DNA from: Pseudomonas fluorescens
GTDB taxonomy: Bacteria; Pseudomonadota; Gammaproteobacteria; Pseudomonadales; Pseudomonadaceae
Assembly: GCF_902497775.2 (NCBI RefSeq)
Contig: NZ_OZ024668.1
Span: 829,826-893,825 of the forward strand
Direction: 5' to 3'
Length of the DNA stretch: 64,000 nt
Positions 9,669 to 17,643 of the stretch are shown piece after piece. The notes under the pieces were generated by a model that was given only the letters and a program-made list of their open reading frames with translations, did no database searches and was not told the DNA's origin. Within the stretch, counting starts at the first letter, position 1; each line of letters starts with the position of its first letter. Both the position numbers and the translations under genes were made by a program.

Positions 9669-11909
9669 ATGGTACAGGTGAGAGTGCACCAGCCGGTCAA
9701 CACCGACGGCAGTATCAATCTCGAAGCATGGCTGGATCATGTGGTGAGCGTCGACCTGGCGCTGGACCGGGAGGCCCTCAAGGCCGCTTGCGAGTTCGCC
9801 CAGGACATCGAGAAGAAGGGCAATCCGGCCAAGCATTCCTGGGCCGATGGCACGTCGAGTTTCCAGGCCGGCCTGGAAATCGCCGAAATCCTTGCCGACC
9901 TCAAGCTCGACCAGGACTCGCTGGTCGCCGCGGTCATCTACCGCGCCGTACGCGAAGGCAAGGTGACCCTGGCTGAAGTCGGCCAGCGCTTTGGCCCGGT
10001 GGTATCCAAGCTGATCGACGGCGTGCTGCGCATGGCCGCCATCAGCGCCAGCCTGAGCCCGCGCCACTCGCTGGTGCTGGGCTCGCAGGCGCAGGTCGAG
10101 AACCTGCGCAAGATGCTTGTGGCCATGGTTGATGACGTCCGTGTGGCGCTGATCAAGCTGGCCGAACGTACCTGCGCGATTCGCGCGGTCAAGGGCGCCG
10201 ACGACGAGAAACGCAACCGCGTCGCCCGTGAAGTCTTCGACATCTATGCACCTTTGGCCCACCGCCTGGGCATCGGTCACATCAAGTGGGAGCTGGAGGA
10301 TCTGTCTTTCCGCTACCTCGAACCCGATCAGTACAAGCAGATCGCCAAGCTCCTGCACGAACGCCGGCTGGACCGTGAGCGCTTCATCAGCGACGTGATG
10401 AACCAGCTGCAGAACGAGCTGCTGGCCACCGGCGTCAACGCTGACATCAGCGGCCGGGCCAAGCACATCTATTCGATCTGGCGCAAAATGCAGCGCAAGG
10501 GCCTGGAGTTCAGCCAGATCTACGACGTGCGCGCAGTGCGCGTGCTGGTCCCGGAAATGCGCGACTGCTACACCGCGCTGGGCATCGTCCACACCCTCTG
10601 GCGGCACATTCCCAAAGAGTTCGACGACTACATCGCCAACCCCAAGGAAAACGGCTACCGCTCGTTGCATACGGCGGTTATCGGCCCTGAGGGCAAGGTT
10701 CTCGAGGTGCAGATCCGCACCCACGCCATGCACGAAGAGGCCGAGCTCGGCGTCTGCGCGCATTGGCGCTACAAGGGCACCGACGTCAAGCCCAGCTCCA
10801 ACCACTACGAGGAGAAAATCTCCTGGTTGCGCCAGGTGCTGGAATGGCACGAAGAGCTGGGCGACATCGGTGGCCTGGCCGAACAATTGCGGGTTGATAT
10901 CGAGCCGGACCGGGTCTATGTATTCACCCCCGATGGCCACGCCATCGACTTGCCCAAGGGCGCTACGCCGCTGGATTTTGCCTACCGGGTGCACACCGAG
11001 ATCGGCCACAACTGCCGCGGGGCGAAGATCAACGGCCGCATCGTGCCGCTCAACTACAGCCTGCAGACCGGTGAGCAGGTCGAGATCATCACCAGCAAGC
11101 ACGGCAACCCCAGTCGTGACTGGTTGAACTCGAACCTGGGCTACGTCACCACCTCGCGGGCGCGGGCGAAGATTGTCCACTGGTTCAAGCTGCAGGCCCG
11201 CGACCAGAACGTCGCCGCCGGCAAGACCTTGCTCGAACGCGAACTCAACCGCCTGGGGCTGCCGCAGGTCGACTTTGAACGCCTGGCGGAAAAAGCCAAC
11301 CTGCGTACCGCCGAGGACATGTTCGCCTCGCTGGGCGCCGGTGACCTGCGCCTGGCGCACCTGGTCAACGCCGCGCAACAGTTGGTGGAGCCGGAGCGCA
11401 GCGATCACGTCGAACTGGTGCCGCGCAAGGCTACCGGCTACAAGCCGGGCAAGCGTGGCGACATCCAGATCCAGGGCGTCGGCAACCTGCTGACGCAGAT
11501 GGCCGGTTGCTGCCAGCCGCTGCCGGGCGATGCGATCGTTGGCTATATCACCCAGGGCCGCGGCGTGACCATTCACCGCCAGGACTGCGCCTCGGTGCTG
11601 CAACTGGCCGGGCGCGAGCCGGAGCGGATCATCCAGGTCAGCTGGGGCCCGGTGCCGGTGCAGACCTACCCGGTGGATATCATCATCCGCGCCTACGACC
11701 GTCCGGGCTTGCTGCGTGACGTTTCCCAGGTCCTGCTCAACGAGCGGATCAACGTACTGGCGGTCAACACCCGCTCGAACAAGGAAGACAACACCGCATT
11801 GATGTCGCTGACCATCGAGATCCCCGGTCTGGATGCCCTCGGGCGTTTGCTGGGGCGGATTTCGCAGCTGCCGAACATCATCGAGACGCGGCGTAACCGT
11901 ACGCCGTAA
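9669..11909 (+). CDS. relA: GTP pyrophosphokinase RelA, (p)ppGpp synthetase I
   Basis: RelA makes (p)ppGpp on ribosomes stalled by uncharged tRNA. The protein is 746 residues with the family order of pseudo-hydrolase, synthetase, TGS, zinc-finger/helical and ACT domains. The HD region reads AAVIYRAVREGKVT instead of a metal-binding His-Asp pair, so hydrolase activity should be absent. The synthetase has RAKHIYSIWRKMQ, EFDDYIANPKENGYRSLHT and VCAHWRYK; the acidic EFDD stretch is the RelA-type signature rather than the RXKD form of Rel/SpoT. The CCQPLPGD and C-terminal ACT segments are intact. A perfect REP palindrome follows the stop. Confidence 0.96.
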   Translation: MVQVRVHQPVNTDGSINLEAWLDHVVSVDLALDREALKAACEFAQDIEKKGNPAKHSWADGTSSFQAGLEIAEILADLKLDQDSLVAAVIYRAVREGKVTLAEVGQRFGPVVSKLIDGVLRMAAISASLSPRHSLVLGSQAQVENLRKMLVAMVDDVRVALIKLAERTCAIRAVKGADDEKRNRVAREVFDIYAPLAHRLGIGHIKWELEDLSFRYLEPDQYKQIAKLLHERRLDRERFISDVMNQLQNELLATGVNADISGRAKHIYSIWRKMQRKGLEFSQIYDVRAVRVLVPEMRDCYTALGIVHTLWRHIPKEFDDYIANPKENGYRSLHTAVIGPEGKVLEVQIRTHAMHEEAELGVCAHWRYKGTDVKPSSNHYEEKISWLRQVLEWHEELGDIGGLAEQLRVDIEPDRVYVFTPDGHAIDLPKGATPLDFAYRVHTEIGHNCRGAKINGRIVPLNYSLQTGEQVEIITSKHGNPSRDWLNSNLGYVTTSRARAKIVHWFKLQARDQNVAAGKTLLERELNRLGLPQVDFERLAEKANLRTAEDMFASLGAGDLRLAHLVNAAQQLVEPERSDHVELVPRKATGYKPGKRGDIQIQGVGNLLTQMAGCCQPLPGDAIVGYITQGRGVTIHRQDCASVLQLAGREPERIIQVSWGPVPVQTYPVDIIIRAYDRPGLLRDVSQVLLNERINVLAVNTRSNKEDNTALMSLTIEIPGLDALGRLLGRISQLPNIIETRRNRTP

Positions 11910-11916
11910 GACTGCT

Positions 11917-11962
11917 ATCGCGGGTCAAGCCCGCTCCTGTAGGAGCGGGCTTGACCCGCGAT
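11917..11962. repeat. Paired REP palindrome with perfect 22-base arms
   Basis: The arms at 11917-11938 and 11941-11962 are exact complements, each containing GCGGGTCAAGCCCGC-type sequence, with only two bases between them. The element starts eight bases after the relA stop and ends 26 bases before mazG. Such tail-to-tail REP pairs (REPINs) are common in P. putida; here it may attenuate or protect the relA transcript. It contains no T-run. Confidence 0.85.
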
Positions 11963-11988
11963 GAGGCCTGACCCGAGAGAACCTTTTG

Positions 11989-12819
11989 ATGTATACCCTG
12001 GACGACCTGCTCCACCTCATGGCCCGCCTGCGCGACCCGCAGCATGGCTGCCCGTGGGACCTCAAGCAGACCTACGCGACCATCGTTCCCTACACCCTCG
12101 AAGAAGCCTACGAAGTGGCCGACGCCATCGAGCGCAGCGACTTCGAGCACCTGCAGGGTGAGCTCGGTGACCTGCTGTTCCAGGTGGTCTACTACAGCCA
12201 ACTGGCGCGCGAAGAAGGCCGGTTTGAATTCGACGGGGTGGTCGACAGCATCACCCGCAAGCTGATCCGCCGCCACCCGCACGTATTCCCCAGCGGCGAG
12301 CTGTACGCCGCCCTCGATACGCCCAAGCTCGACGAAGCCCAGGTCAAGCAACGCTGGGACGAGATCAAAGCCCAGGAGCGCGCCGAGAAGGGCGAGCCCG
12401 AGCAGTTGTCGTTGCTCGACGATGTGCCGGCAGCGTTGCCGGCCCTGTCGCGGGCAGCCAAACTGCAAAAGCGCGCGGCCCAGGTCGGTTTCGACTGGCC
12501 GGATGCCTTGCCGGTGCTCGACAAGGTCCGTGAAGAGCTTGATGAAGTGCTGCAGGCCATGGCCGACGACGACAGCGTGGCCCTGGCCGATGAGCTCGGC
12601 GACCTGCTGTTCGCTGCGGTCAATTTGGCCCGGCACTTGAAGGTTGACCCGGAAAACGCCCTGCGCGGGGCGAACAAAAAGTTTGAGCGACGTTTCCGTT
12701 TTATCGAACAGGCATTGCGCGACATAGGCCGTCCGATTGAAGATTGCACCCTCGAAGACATGGACGCGCTCTGGGGCGAAGCCAAACGTCAGGAAAAGAA
12801 CCTGCCCAGCTGCGGCTGA
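11989..12819 (+). CDS. mazG: Nucleoside triphosphate pyrophosphohydrolase MazG
   Basis: This 276-residue protein hydrolyses NTPs and dNTPs to NMP and pyrophosphate, cleansing the pool and lowering (p)ppGpp. Two tandem MazG repeats are visible. The first has CPWDLKQTYATI and EEAYEVADAIE with ELGDLLFQVVY; the second has KVREELDEVLQAM and DELGDLLFAAVNLARHL. The acidic EExxE..ExxD metal sites are intact in both. I chose the ATG at 11989, eight bases after a GAGAGA ribosome site, over an in-frame TTG one codon earlier. The neighbourhood after relA is classical and fits a role in the stringent response. Confidence 0.94.
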   Translation: MYTLDDLLHLMARLRDPQHGCPWDLKQTYATIVPYTLEEAYEVADAIERSDFEHLQGELGDLLFQVVYYSQLAREEGRFEFDGVVDSITRKLIRRHPHVFPSGELYAALDTPKLDEAQVKQRWDEIKAQERAEKGEPEQLSLLDDVPAALPALSRAAKLQKRAAQVGFDWPDALPVLDKVREELDEVLQAMADDDSVALADELGDLLFAAVNLARHLKVDPENALRGANKKFERRFRFIEQALRDIGRPIEDCTLEDMDALWGEAKRQEKNLPSCG

Positions 12820-12842
12820 GCTGTTGCATAAGTGAGTGAACG

Positions 12843-13382
12843 ATGAGCCTTTCCCTTCGCGACCAATTGCTCAAGGCCGGTCTGGTCAACCAGAAACAGG
12901 TCAAGCAGGTCAGTAAAGAACAGAAGAAACAAAAGCGCCTGGAGCACAAAGGCCAGGTCGAGGTCGACGATACCCAGCAGCGGCTGGCCAAGGAAGCCAT
13001 GGCTGAAAAAGCCAAGCGCGACCAGGAGCTCAACCGCCAGCAGCAGGAGAAGGTCGAGCAGAAGGCCCGCGCCGCCCAGGTCAAGCAATTGATCGAAGTC
13101 TCGCGCCTGCCCAAGCTGACCACCGAGGACTACTACAACTTCGTCGACGACAAAAAGGTCAAGCGCCTGTCGGTCAACGCTCTGATGCGCAGCAAGCTGA
13201 GCAGCGGTTCACTGGCCATCGTTGCCCATGGCGGCGGTTACGAAGTGATTCCTCGCGAGGCGGCGCTGAAGATCCAGGAGCGTGACCCGCAGCGTATCGT
13301 CCTGCTCAACACCCAGGTTGAAGAGCCAGATGCCGACGATCCGTACGCAGCCTATGTGATCCCTGACGATCTGATGTGGTAA
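12843..13382 (+). CDS. DUF2058 family protein
   Basis: This 179-residue cytoplasmic protein opens with SLRDQLLKAGLVNQKQ, followed by a long charged helix rich in Lys, Gln and Glu (about 20-85) that should form a coiled coil. A globular C-terminal part ends DDPYAAYVIPDDLMW. This layout and ending match the DUF2058 family (E. coli YaiL), linked in the literature to nucleoprotein or polysome association but without a proven biochemical role. It lies 23 bases after mazG, likely co-transcribed, and is closed by a strong terminator. Confidence 0.85.
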   Translation: MSLSLRDQLLKAGLVNQKQVKQVSKEQKKQKRLEHKGQVEVDDTQQRLAKEAMAEKAKRDQELNRQQQEKVEQKARAAQVKQLIEVSRLPKLTTEDYYNFVDDKKVKRLSVNALMRSKLSSGSLAIVAHGGGYEVIPREAALKIQERDPQRIVLLNTQVEEPDADDPYAAYVIPDDLMW

Positions 13383-13390
13383 AGACGACA

Positions 13391-13418
13391 AACCCCGCTT
13401 CGGCGGGGTTTGTTTTTC
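13391..13418 (+). terminator. Intrinsic terminator of the mazG-DUF2058 unit
   Basis: The stem AAACCCCGC / GCGGGGTTT encloses a TTCG tetraloop and is followed by TTGTTTTT. It begins nine bases after the DUF2058 stop. The symmetrical A- and T-tracts could also serve the convergent small gene at 13428. Confidence 0.92.
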
Positions 13419-13427
13419 TGGAGGGGG

Positions 13428-13610
13428 TTATTGCTGTTGCCGTCTGTTCTCGAGGTATTCCAGCTCGATGCGGTAGCTGTGGGCCTCATGCTCATTGTGG
13501 AACATGCCAACCAGTTCGCCCTGCTGATGCACATCCCAGATGCGCACGCCTGCAGCCAGGCCTTCGTGTGACATTTTGCTTTCGTCGCGCTCAGTTACTT
13601 TGACAGTCAT
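13428..13610 (-). CDS. Small conserved-looking protein, 60 aa
   Basis: This short gene encodes 60 residues with no signal peptide and a high content of Glu, His and Arg; the C-terminal half reads as one long helix ending in RRQQQ. The ATG at 13610-13608 lies seven bases after GTGGAG, a good ribosome site, and is preferred to an upstream TTG. A plausible promoter lies at 13659-13688. The family is not recognised. The gene faces the DUF2058 gene and the two share the terminator between them. Confidence 0.7.
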   Translation of the reverse strand: MTVKVTERDESKMSHEGLAAGVRIWDVHQQGELVGMFHNEHEAHSYRIELEYLENRRQQQ

Positions 13611-13658
13611 CTGCAAACTCCACTTTCAGTTAACTGCGGCACCGTGTCGCAGGTCTCT

Positions 13659-13688
13659 TTTATAGAATTTGTTAGCAGGCTAAGTAAA
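13659..13688 (-). promoter_or_regulatory. Candidate sigma-70 promoter of the 60-aa gene
   Basis: Reading the minus strand, TTTACT (13688-13683) and TATAAA (13664-13659) are separated by 18 bases, about 50 bases upstream of the start codon. It is the best match in an otherwise AT-rich gap. Confidence 0.45.
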
Positions 13689-13696
13689 TGGTCGGC

Positions 13697-13716
13697 GCAT
13701 GAAACATCTTTCATGC
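13697..13716. promoter_or_regulatory. Perfect palindrome, possible operator
   Basis: GCATGAAA and TTTCATGC form a perfect eight-base inverted repeat around CATC, just upstream of the candidate promoter at 13659-13688 and 81-100 bases before the 60-aa gene measured from its start side. It has no T-run, so a protein binding site is more likely than a terminator. The regulator is unknown. Confidence 0.4.
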
Positions 13717-13741
13717 AGGGGGAGCACCACCGCACACACAT

Positions 13742-13765
13742 AAAAAACCCCGCACAAGGCGGGGC
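13742..13765 (-). terminator. Intrinsic terminator of the purM-purN-DUF3108 unit
   Basis: On the minus strand GCCCCGC pairs with GCGGGG across a short loop and is followed by TTTTTTA. It lies 29 bases past the DUF3108 stop codon. Confidence 0.88.
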
Positions 13766-13793
13766 TTCGGGTTACTGCCAGCAATCAGGGCGA

Positions 13794-14504
13794 TCAGTTG
13801 CCCTTGACCGCCTTGCCATCGACCGTGCCGTCTTGCAGTACGATTACGTACTCCTTGCCGTCGGTCTCGACCTGACGCAGTTGTACCAGCAGGTAGTCCC
13901 AGTCCTTGGCGAACCACAGCTCGGTGATGCGCTTGCTCTGGCTCGGGTCGCGTACGCGCTCGACCTTGATGGCATCGACCTGGCCGGTCTTGGTGGTGAC
14001 TTTTTCGCTGCCCAGGACGCGGAAGTCGTAGGTATCGATCTCGTCGCCATCGACCACCTGGTAGCTCACGCTCTTCTTGCCCGCTGCTACGTCATGCTGC
14101 AGGGCCAGTTGATAGGTGGACTTGTCCAGCACGCCGCGGTTGAGCGGCAGGTTGACGGCGTCACCGCGGTCAGTGCCGGTGATCTTTTTGGTCGACCAGT
14201 CGAAATCCAGATCGACCTTCTTGGCCTTGCCCAGGCCGCCACGTTCAAAGTGGTAGGTCTGTGGCAGCAGGGTGTCCTTGTCCAGCTTCAGGGTACTTTG
14301 CTCAGTCAGGCTGGCGATCATCATCGATGCCTTGAAATTGAGGCTCCAGGTACCATTGGCGTTCTTTTCCAGGCTGCGCTCGGCAGTGCCGCTCATGGGC
14401 AACTGCTTCCAGTCGGCGGTGTAGCTGGCCGAGAAAGGCTTCAGATCGGCTGCCTGCAAAGGCAGCGCGAGCACGGCGAGAGCGAAGAGCAGGGCGCGAC
14501 GCAT
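13794..14504 (-). CDS. DUF3108 periplasmic protein
   Basis: This 236-residue exported protein has a signal peptide at 1-18 with likely cleavage after LQA. The mature part is beta-strand-rich, with repeated patterns such as FSASYTADWKQLPMSG near the start and YDFRVLGSEKVTTKTG later, as in DUF3108 proteins. These are usually encoded next to purN in Pseudomonas; their role in the envelope is not established. It begins eight bases after purN on the same strand, so it is the last gene of the purM-purN unit, and ends before a strong terminator. Confidence 0.82.
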   Translation of the reverse strand: MRRALLFALAVLALPLQAADLKPFSASYTADWKQLPMSGTAERSLEKNANGTWSLNFKASMMIASLTEQSTLKLDKDTLLPQTYHFERGGLGKAKKVDLDFDWSTKKITGTDRGDAVNLPLNRGVLDKSTYQLALQHDVAAGKKSVSYQVVDGDEIDTYDFRVLGSEKVTTKTGQVDAIKVERVRDPSQSKRITELWFAKDWDYLLVQLRQVETDGKEYVIVLQDGTVDGKAVKGN

Positions 14505-14512
14505 AATTTCTC

Positions 14513-15166
14513 CTAGGGTCGAATCAAGTGGCCGCTGGCCGCCAGAGGCTGGCCATCCAGTAGAGCACCGTGCTCGCCCAGGCGCAAACGGCCCTCGGCA
14601 AACCAGCGCACCGCCAGCGGATAGATCAGGTGTTCCTGGCTGTGAACCCGCTGTGCCAGACGTTCTGGCGTGTCATCCAACTCTACCGGTATTACTGCTT
14701 GTACGACCAGCGGCCCGCCATCGAGTTCCTCGGTGACGAAGTGCACGCTGCAGCCATGCTCGGCATCACCGGCTTCCAGCGCCCGTTGATGAGTGTGCAA
14801 GCCTTTGTACTTGGGCAGCAGGGAAGGGTGGATATTCAGCAGGCGGCCCTGGTAGTGGCGGACGAAGCCGGCACTGAGGATGCGCATGAAGCCGGCCAGC
14901 ACCACCAGTTGCGGCTGGAAGCCATCGATCAGCTCGACCAGCGCCGTGTCGAACGCCTCGCGGCCGTCGAAGGCCTTGTGGTCGAGCACGGCGGTGGCGA
15001 TACCGGCGTCTTGGGCGCGCTGCAGGCCATAGGCGTCGGCGCGGTTGGAGATGACCGCGCAGATCCGCACCGGGCTGTCGCCGGTGCGGGTGCTGTCGAT
15101 CAACGCTTGCAGGTTGCTGCCGGTGCCGGACAACAGCACCACGACATCACAGGTCTTGCTCGGCAT
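14513..15166 (-). CDS. purN: Phosphoribosylglycinamide formyltransferase 1
   Basis: PurN transfers a formyl group from 10-formyltetrahydrofolate to GAR in step three of purine synthesis. The protein is 217 residues, normal for PurN. It shows the phosphate loop VVLLSGTGSNLQAL, the catalytic Asn-His in LLNIHPSLLPKYKG, and the folate-site Asp in VTEELDGGPLV. The ATG at 15166-15164 shares one base with the purM stop (TGATG), so purM and purN are translationally coupled; the longer upstream frame is the purM gene in another frame. Confidence 0.95.
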   Translation of the reverse strand: MPSKTCDVVVLLSGTGSNLQALIDSTRTGDSPVRICAVISNRADAYGLQRAQDAGIATAVLDHKAFDGREAFDTALVELIDGFQPQLVVLAGFMRILSAGFVRHYQGRLLNIHPSLLPKYKGLHTHQRALEAGDAEHGCSVHFVTEELDGGPLVVQAVIPVELDDTPERLAQRVHSQEHLIYPLAVRWFAEGRLRLGEHGALLDGQPLAASGHLIRP

Positions 15167-16224
15167 CAGTGTGCCTTGACGTTCTTCAGTTCGACCTGGG
15201 CAGCGCCTTCGGCGGCAACGCCGATCTGGCCGATGACCCATGGCTGCTCGCCCGCTTCACGCAGGACGTTCAGGGCGGTGTCGACCTGGTCCTGAGCGAC
15301 GCAGATGACCATGCCGACGCCGCAGTTCAGCACACGGTGCATTTCGTGCTCGTCGACGTTGCCTTGCTGTTGCAGCCAGTTGAACACCGCCGGGCGTTCC
15401 CAGCTGGCCACGTCAACCACGGCCTGGGCGCCTTTTGGCAGGACCCGCGGGATGTTGTCGAGCAGGCCGCCACCGGTGATGTGGGCCATGGCCTTGACCG
15501 CGCCGGTGTCCTTGATCAGCTTGAGCAGCGGCTTGACGTAGATGCGGGTCGGGGCCATCAGCAGTTCGGTCAGCGGCTGGCCGTCGAGCTGTACGGTTTC
15601 GATGTCGGCACCGCAGACTTCGATGATCTTGCGGATCAGCGAGTAGCCGTTGGAGTGCGGGCCGGACGATGGCAGGGCGATCAGGGCGTCGCCGGTGGCA
15701 ACCTTGGAGCCGTCGATGATTTCGGCTTTTTCCACCACGCCGACGCAGAAGCCGGCCAGGTCGTAGTCTTCGCCTTCGTACATGCCTGGCATTTCAGCGG
15801 TTTCACCGCCAACCAGGGAGCAGCCGGCCAGTTCACAGCCAGCGCCGATACCGGTGACTACAGTGGCGGCAACGTCGACATTGAGTTTGCCGGTAGCGTA
15901 GTAGTCGAGGAAGAACAGTGGCTCGGCACCGCAGACCACCAGGTCGTTGACGCACATGGCGACCAGGTCCTGGCCGATGCTGTCGTGCTTGTTCAGGTTC
16001 AGGGCCAGGCGCAGCTTGGTGCCGACGCCGTCGGTGCCGGAGACCAGAACCGGCTGCTTGTAGCCGGCCGGGATTTCGCAGAGGGCGCCAAAACCGCCCA
16101 GGCCGCCCATGACTTCCGGGCGCGCCGTGCGCTTGGCAACGCCTTTGATGCGTTCGACCAATGCTTCACCGGCGTCGATGTCTACACCGGCGTCCTTGTA
16201 GCTCAGGGAGGGTTGCTTGCTCAT
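15166..16224 (-). CDS. purM: Phosphoribosylformylglycinamidine cyclo-ligase (AIR synthetase)
   Basis: PurM closes the imidazole ring of AIR using ATP in step five of purine synthesis. It is 352 residues. Family motifs are [20 protein letters not shown] at the N terminus, [14 protein letters not shown], the glycine-rich [11 protein letters not shown] and [13 protein letters not shown]. The ATG at 16224-16222 is preferred over an upstream extension without conserved sequence. It is the first gene of the purM-purN-DUF3108 operon, and its promoter should lie in the divergent gap shared with the DUF2066 gene; a TAAAAT -10-like stretch occurs near 16331. Confidence 0.95.
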   Translation of the reverse strand: MSKQPSLSYKDAGVDIDAGEALVERIKGVAKRTARPEVMGGLGGFGALCEIPAGYKQPVLVSGTDGVGTKLRLALNLNKHDSIGQDLVAMCVNDLVVCGAEPLFFLDYYATGKLNVDVAATVVTGIGAGCELAGCSLVGGETAEMPGMYEGEDYDLAGFCVGVVEKAEIIDGSKVATGDALIALPSSGPHSNGYSLIRKIIEVCGADIETVQLDGQPLTELLMAPTRIYVKPLLKLIKDTGAVKAMAHITGGGLLDNIPRVLPKGAQAVVDVASWERPAVFNWLQQQGNVDEHEMHRVLNCGVGMVICVAQDQVDTALNVLREAGEQPWVIGQIGVAAEGAAQVELKNVKAH

Positions 16225-16568
16225 GATCCAGGCCTTTAGGGGGGAGGGATTCAGGGGAATCGACCGTGACCTGCCAGGCAAGGCGGAGAAAATCCGGCTG
16301 CCTGACCGTCGCCGGTCTGCGAAGGCGCGCGATTTTATCAGGGTTGCCCGGTAGCGGCCATCCTCAGGCCGACGGGCAGAGCCTTTATCTGGCTAAAAAT
16401 ACGCTTTAACAGTGTGCGACTGGTTGCCACGGCGCAGGCTGTATAAGGTATAGCAAAGGCGATGGGCAGAATTTACCGCGCGCGGTTGAATGTTTTACCA
16501 GGTGCTGCGGTCTGAGCAGCGTCCGTTTTGTCACCCTCGCTTCTTTATTACCAGGACAGGAATCCTCC
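16225..16568. other. Divergent intergenic region between purM and DUF2066 gene
   Basis: No credible gene is seen. The region must hold back-to-back promoters. On the minus strand TAAAAT near 16331-16336 could be the purM -10. On the plus strand TTGCCA (16424-16429) and TATAAG/TATAGC (16442-16454) are near-consensus boxes but with poor spacing for each other. No recognised operator or RNA motif was found. Confidence 0.5.
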
Positions 16569-17618
16569 ATGCGTTTGCGTAACTACCTGGCCGCTGGCTG
16601 TCTGGCCCTGTTCGGCCTCTCGGCTCAGGCCGAAACCCTCTCCGGCCTGTATCAGGTCCGCGAACCGGTCAACGGCCAGGGCGCCGAAGCCCGCACCCAG
16701 GCCACCGAAAAAGCCCTCGAGACTCTGGTGCTGCGCCTGACCGGCGATGCCAAGGCCGCGCAAAGCCCGGGCCTGGCCGCGCTGCGCAAAGACCCGCAAC
16801 AGATCATCAGCCAGTTCGGATTCGAGGCAGGTCCCCCGGAAACCGTGCTGGTCGACTTCGACCCGGGCAGCACCGAGCGTGCCTTGCGCCAGGCCGGCCT
16901 GGCCCTGTGGGGCAACAACCGGCCATCGATCCTCGGCTGGTGGTTGAACGACAGCATCGAAGGCTCAAGCCTGGTCGGCGACGGCCAGGGCAGCGCCGAA
17001 CCGCTGCGCCGCGCCGCCCAGCACCGCGGCCTGCCGCTGCGTCTGCCACTGGCCGATTTGCAGGAGCAACTGGTCGCCACGGGCAAGAACCTCGAAGGCA
17101 GCGACCCGGCGCCGCTGCGTGAAGCCTCCGAGCGCTATGGCGCCGACGCCTTGCTGGCGGTGCACGCCAGCGAAGCCGATGGCAAATGGCAGGGCAAGTG
17201 GCGCCTGTGGCTGGGCGATCAGCGCGAGCAGGGCACTGTCGAGGGCGCTGATCAGGCGGCCCTGGCCGATGCCGTGATGCTTGCCGTCAGCAACCGCCTG
17301 GCTCCGCGTTTCGTCGCCCGTCCAGGCGCCAGCAGCGAGATGCAGGTCCAGGTCCAGGGCATGACCCTGGAGCGTTATGCCGAACTGGGTCGCGTGCTCG
17401 AACCCTATGGGGCGCGGCTCAAGAGCGTGCAGGGCGATACCCTGACCTATCAGGTCACCGGCAACAGCGATCAGTTGCGCGCGCAACTGGGCCTGGCCAA
17501 GTTGCAGGAGCTGCCGGCCGAAGCGCCAGCGGCACCTGTGGCAGCCGACCCAGCCAACCCCGGGGCAACCCAGGCGGCGGCCCCGCAACCGTTCAACGGC
17601 CTGCGTTTTCGTTGGTAA
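16569..17618 (+). CDS. DUF2066 domain exported protein
   Basis: This 349-residue protein has a signal peptide at 1-21 (cleavage after AQA). The mature start SGLYQVREPVNGQGAEART, with ATEKALETLVLRLTGDA and a later DFDPGSTERALRQAGLALWG, is typical of DUF2066 proteins, which sit upstream of a PerM-type permease in Pseudomonas. The C terminus has a low-complexity Ala/Pro stretch. Function is unknown. It is followed after 25 bases by the permease, suggesting an operon. Confidence 0.85.
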   Translation: MRLRNYLAAGCLALFGLSAQAETLSGLYQVREPVNGQGAEARTQATEKALETLVLRLTGDAKAAQSPGLAALRKDPQQIISQFGFEAGPPETVLVDFDPGSTERALRQAGLALWGNNRPSILGWWLNDSIEGSSLVGDGQGSAEPLRRAAQHRGLPLRLPLADLQEQLVATGKNLEGSDPAPLREASERYGADALLAVHASEADGKWQGKWRLWLGDQREQGTVEGADQAALADAVMLAVSNRLAPRFVARPGASSEMQVQVQGMTLERYAELGRVLEPYGARLKSVQGDTLTYQVTGNSDQLRAQLGLAKLQELPAEAPAAPVAADPANPGATQAAAPQPFNGLRFRW

Positions 17619-17643
17619 ATCCTGACCTGGCCGGGAGCCGTTC

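Noticed and set aside
9627..11603. Open frame of 658 codons on the minus strand
   Set aside because: It is antisense to relA. The plus-strand protein has all RelA domains; the minus product shows no motif.
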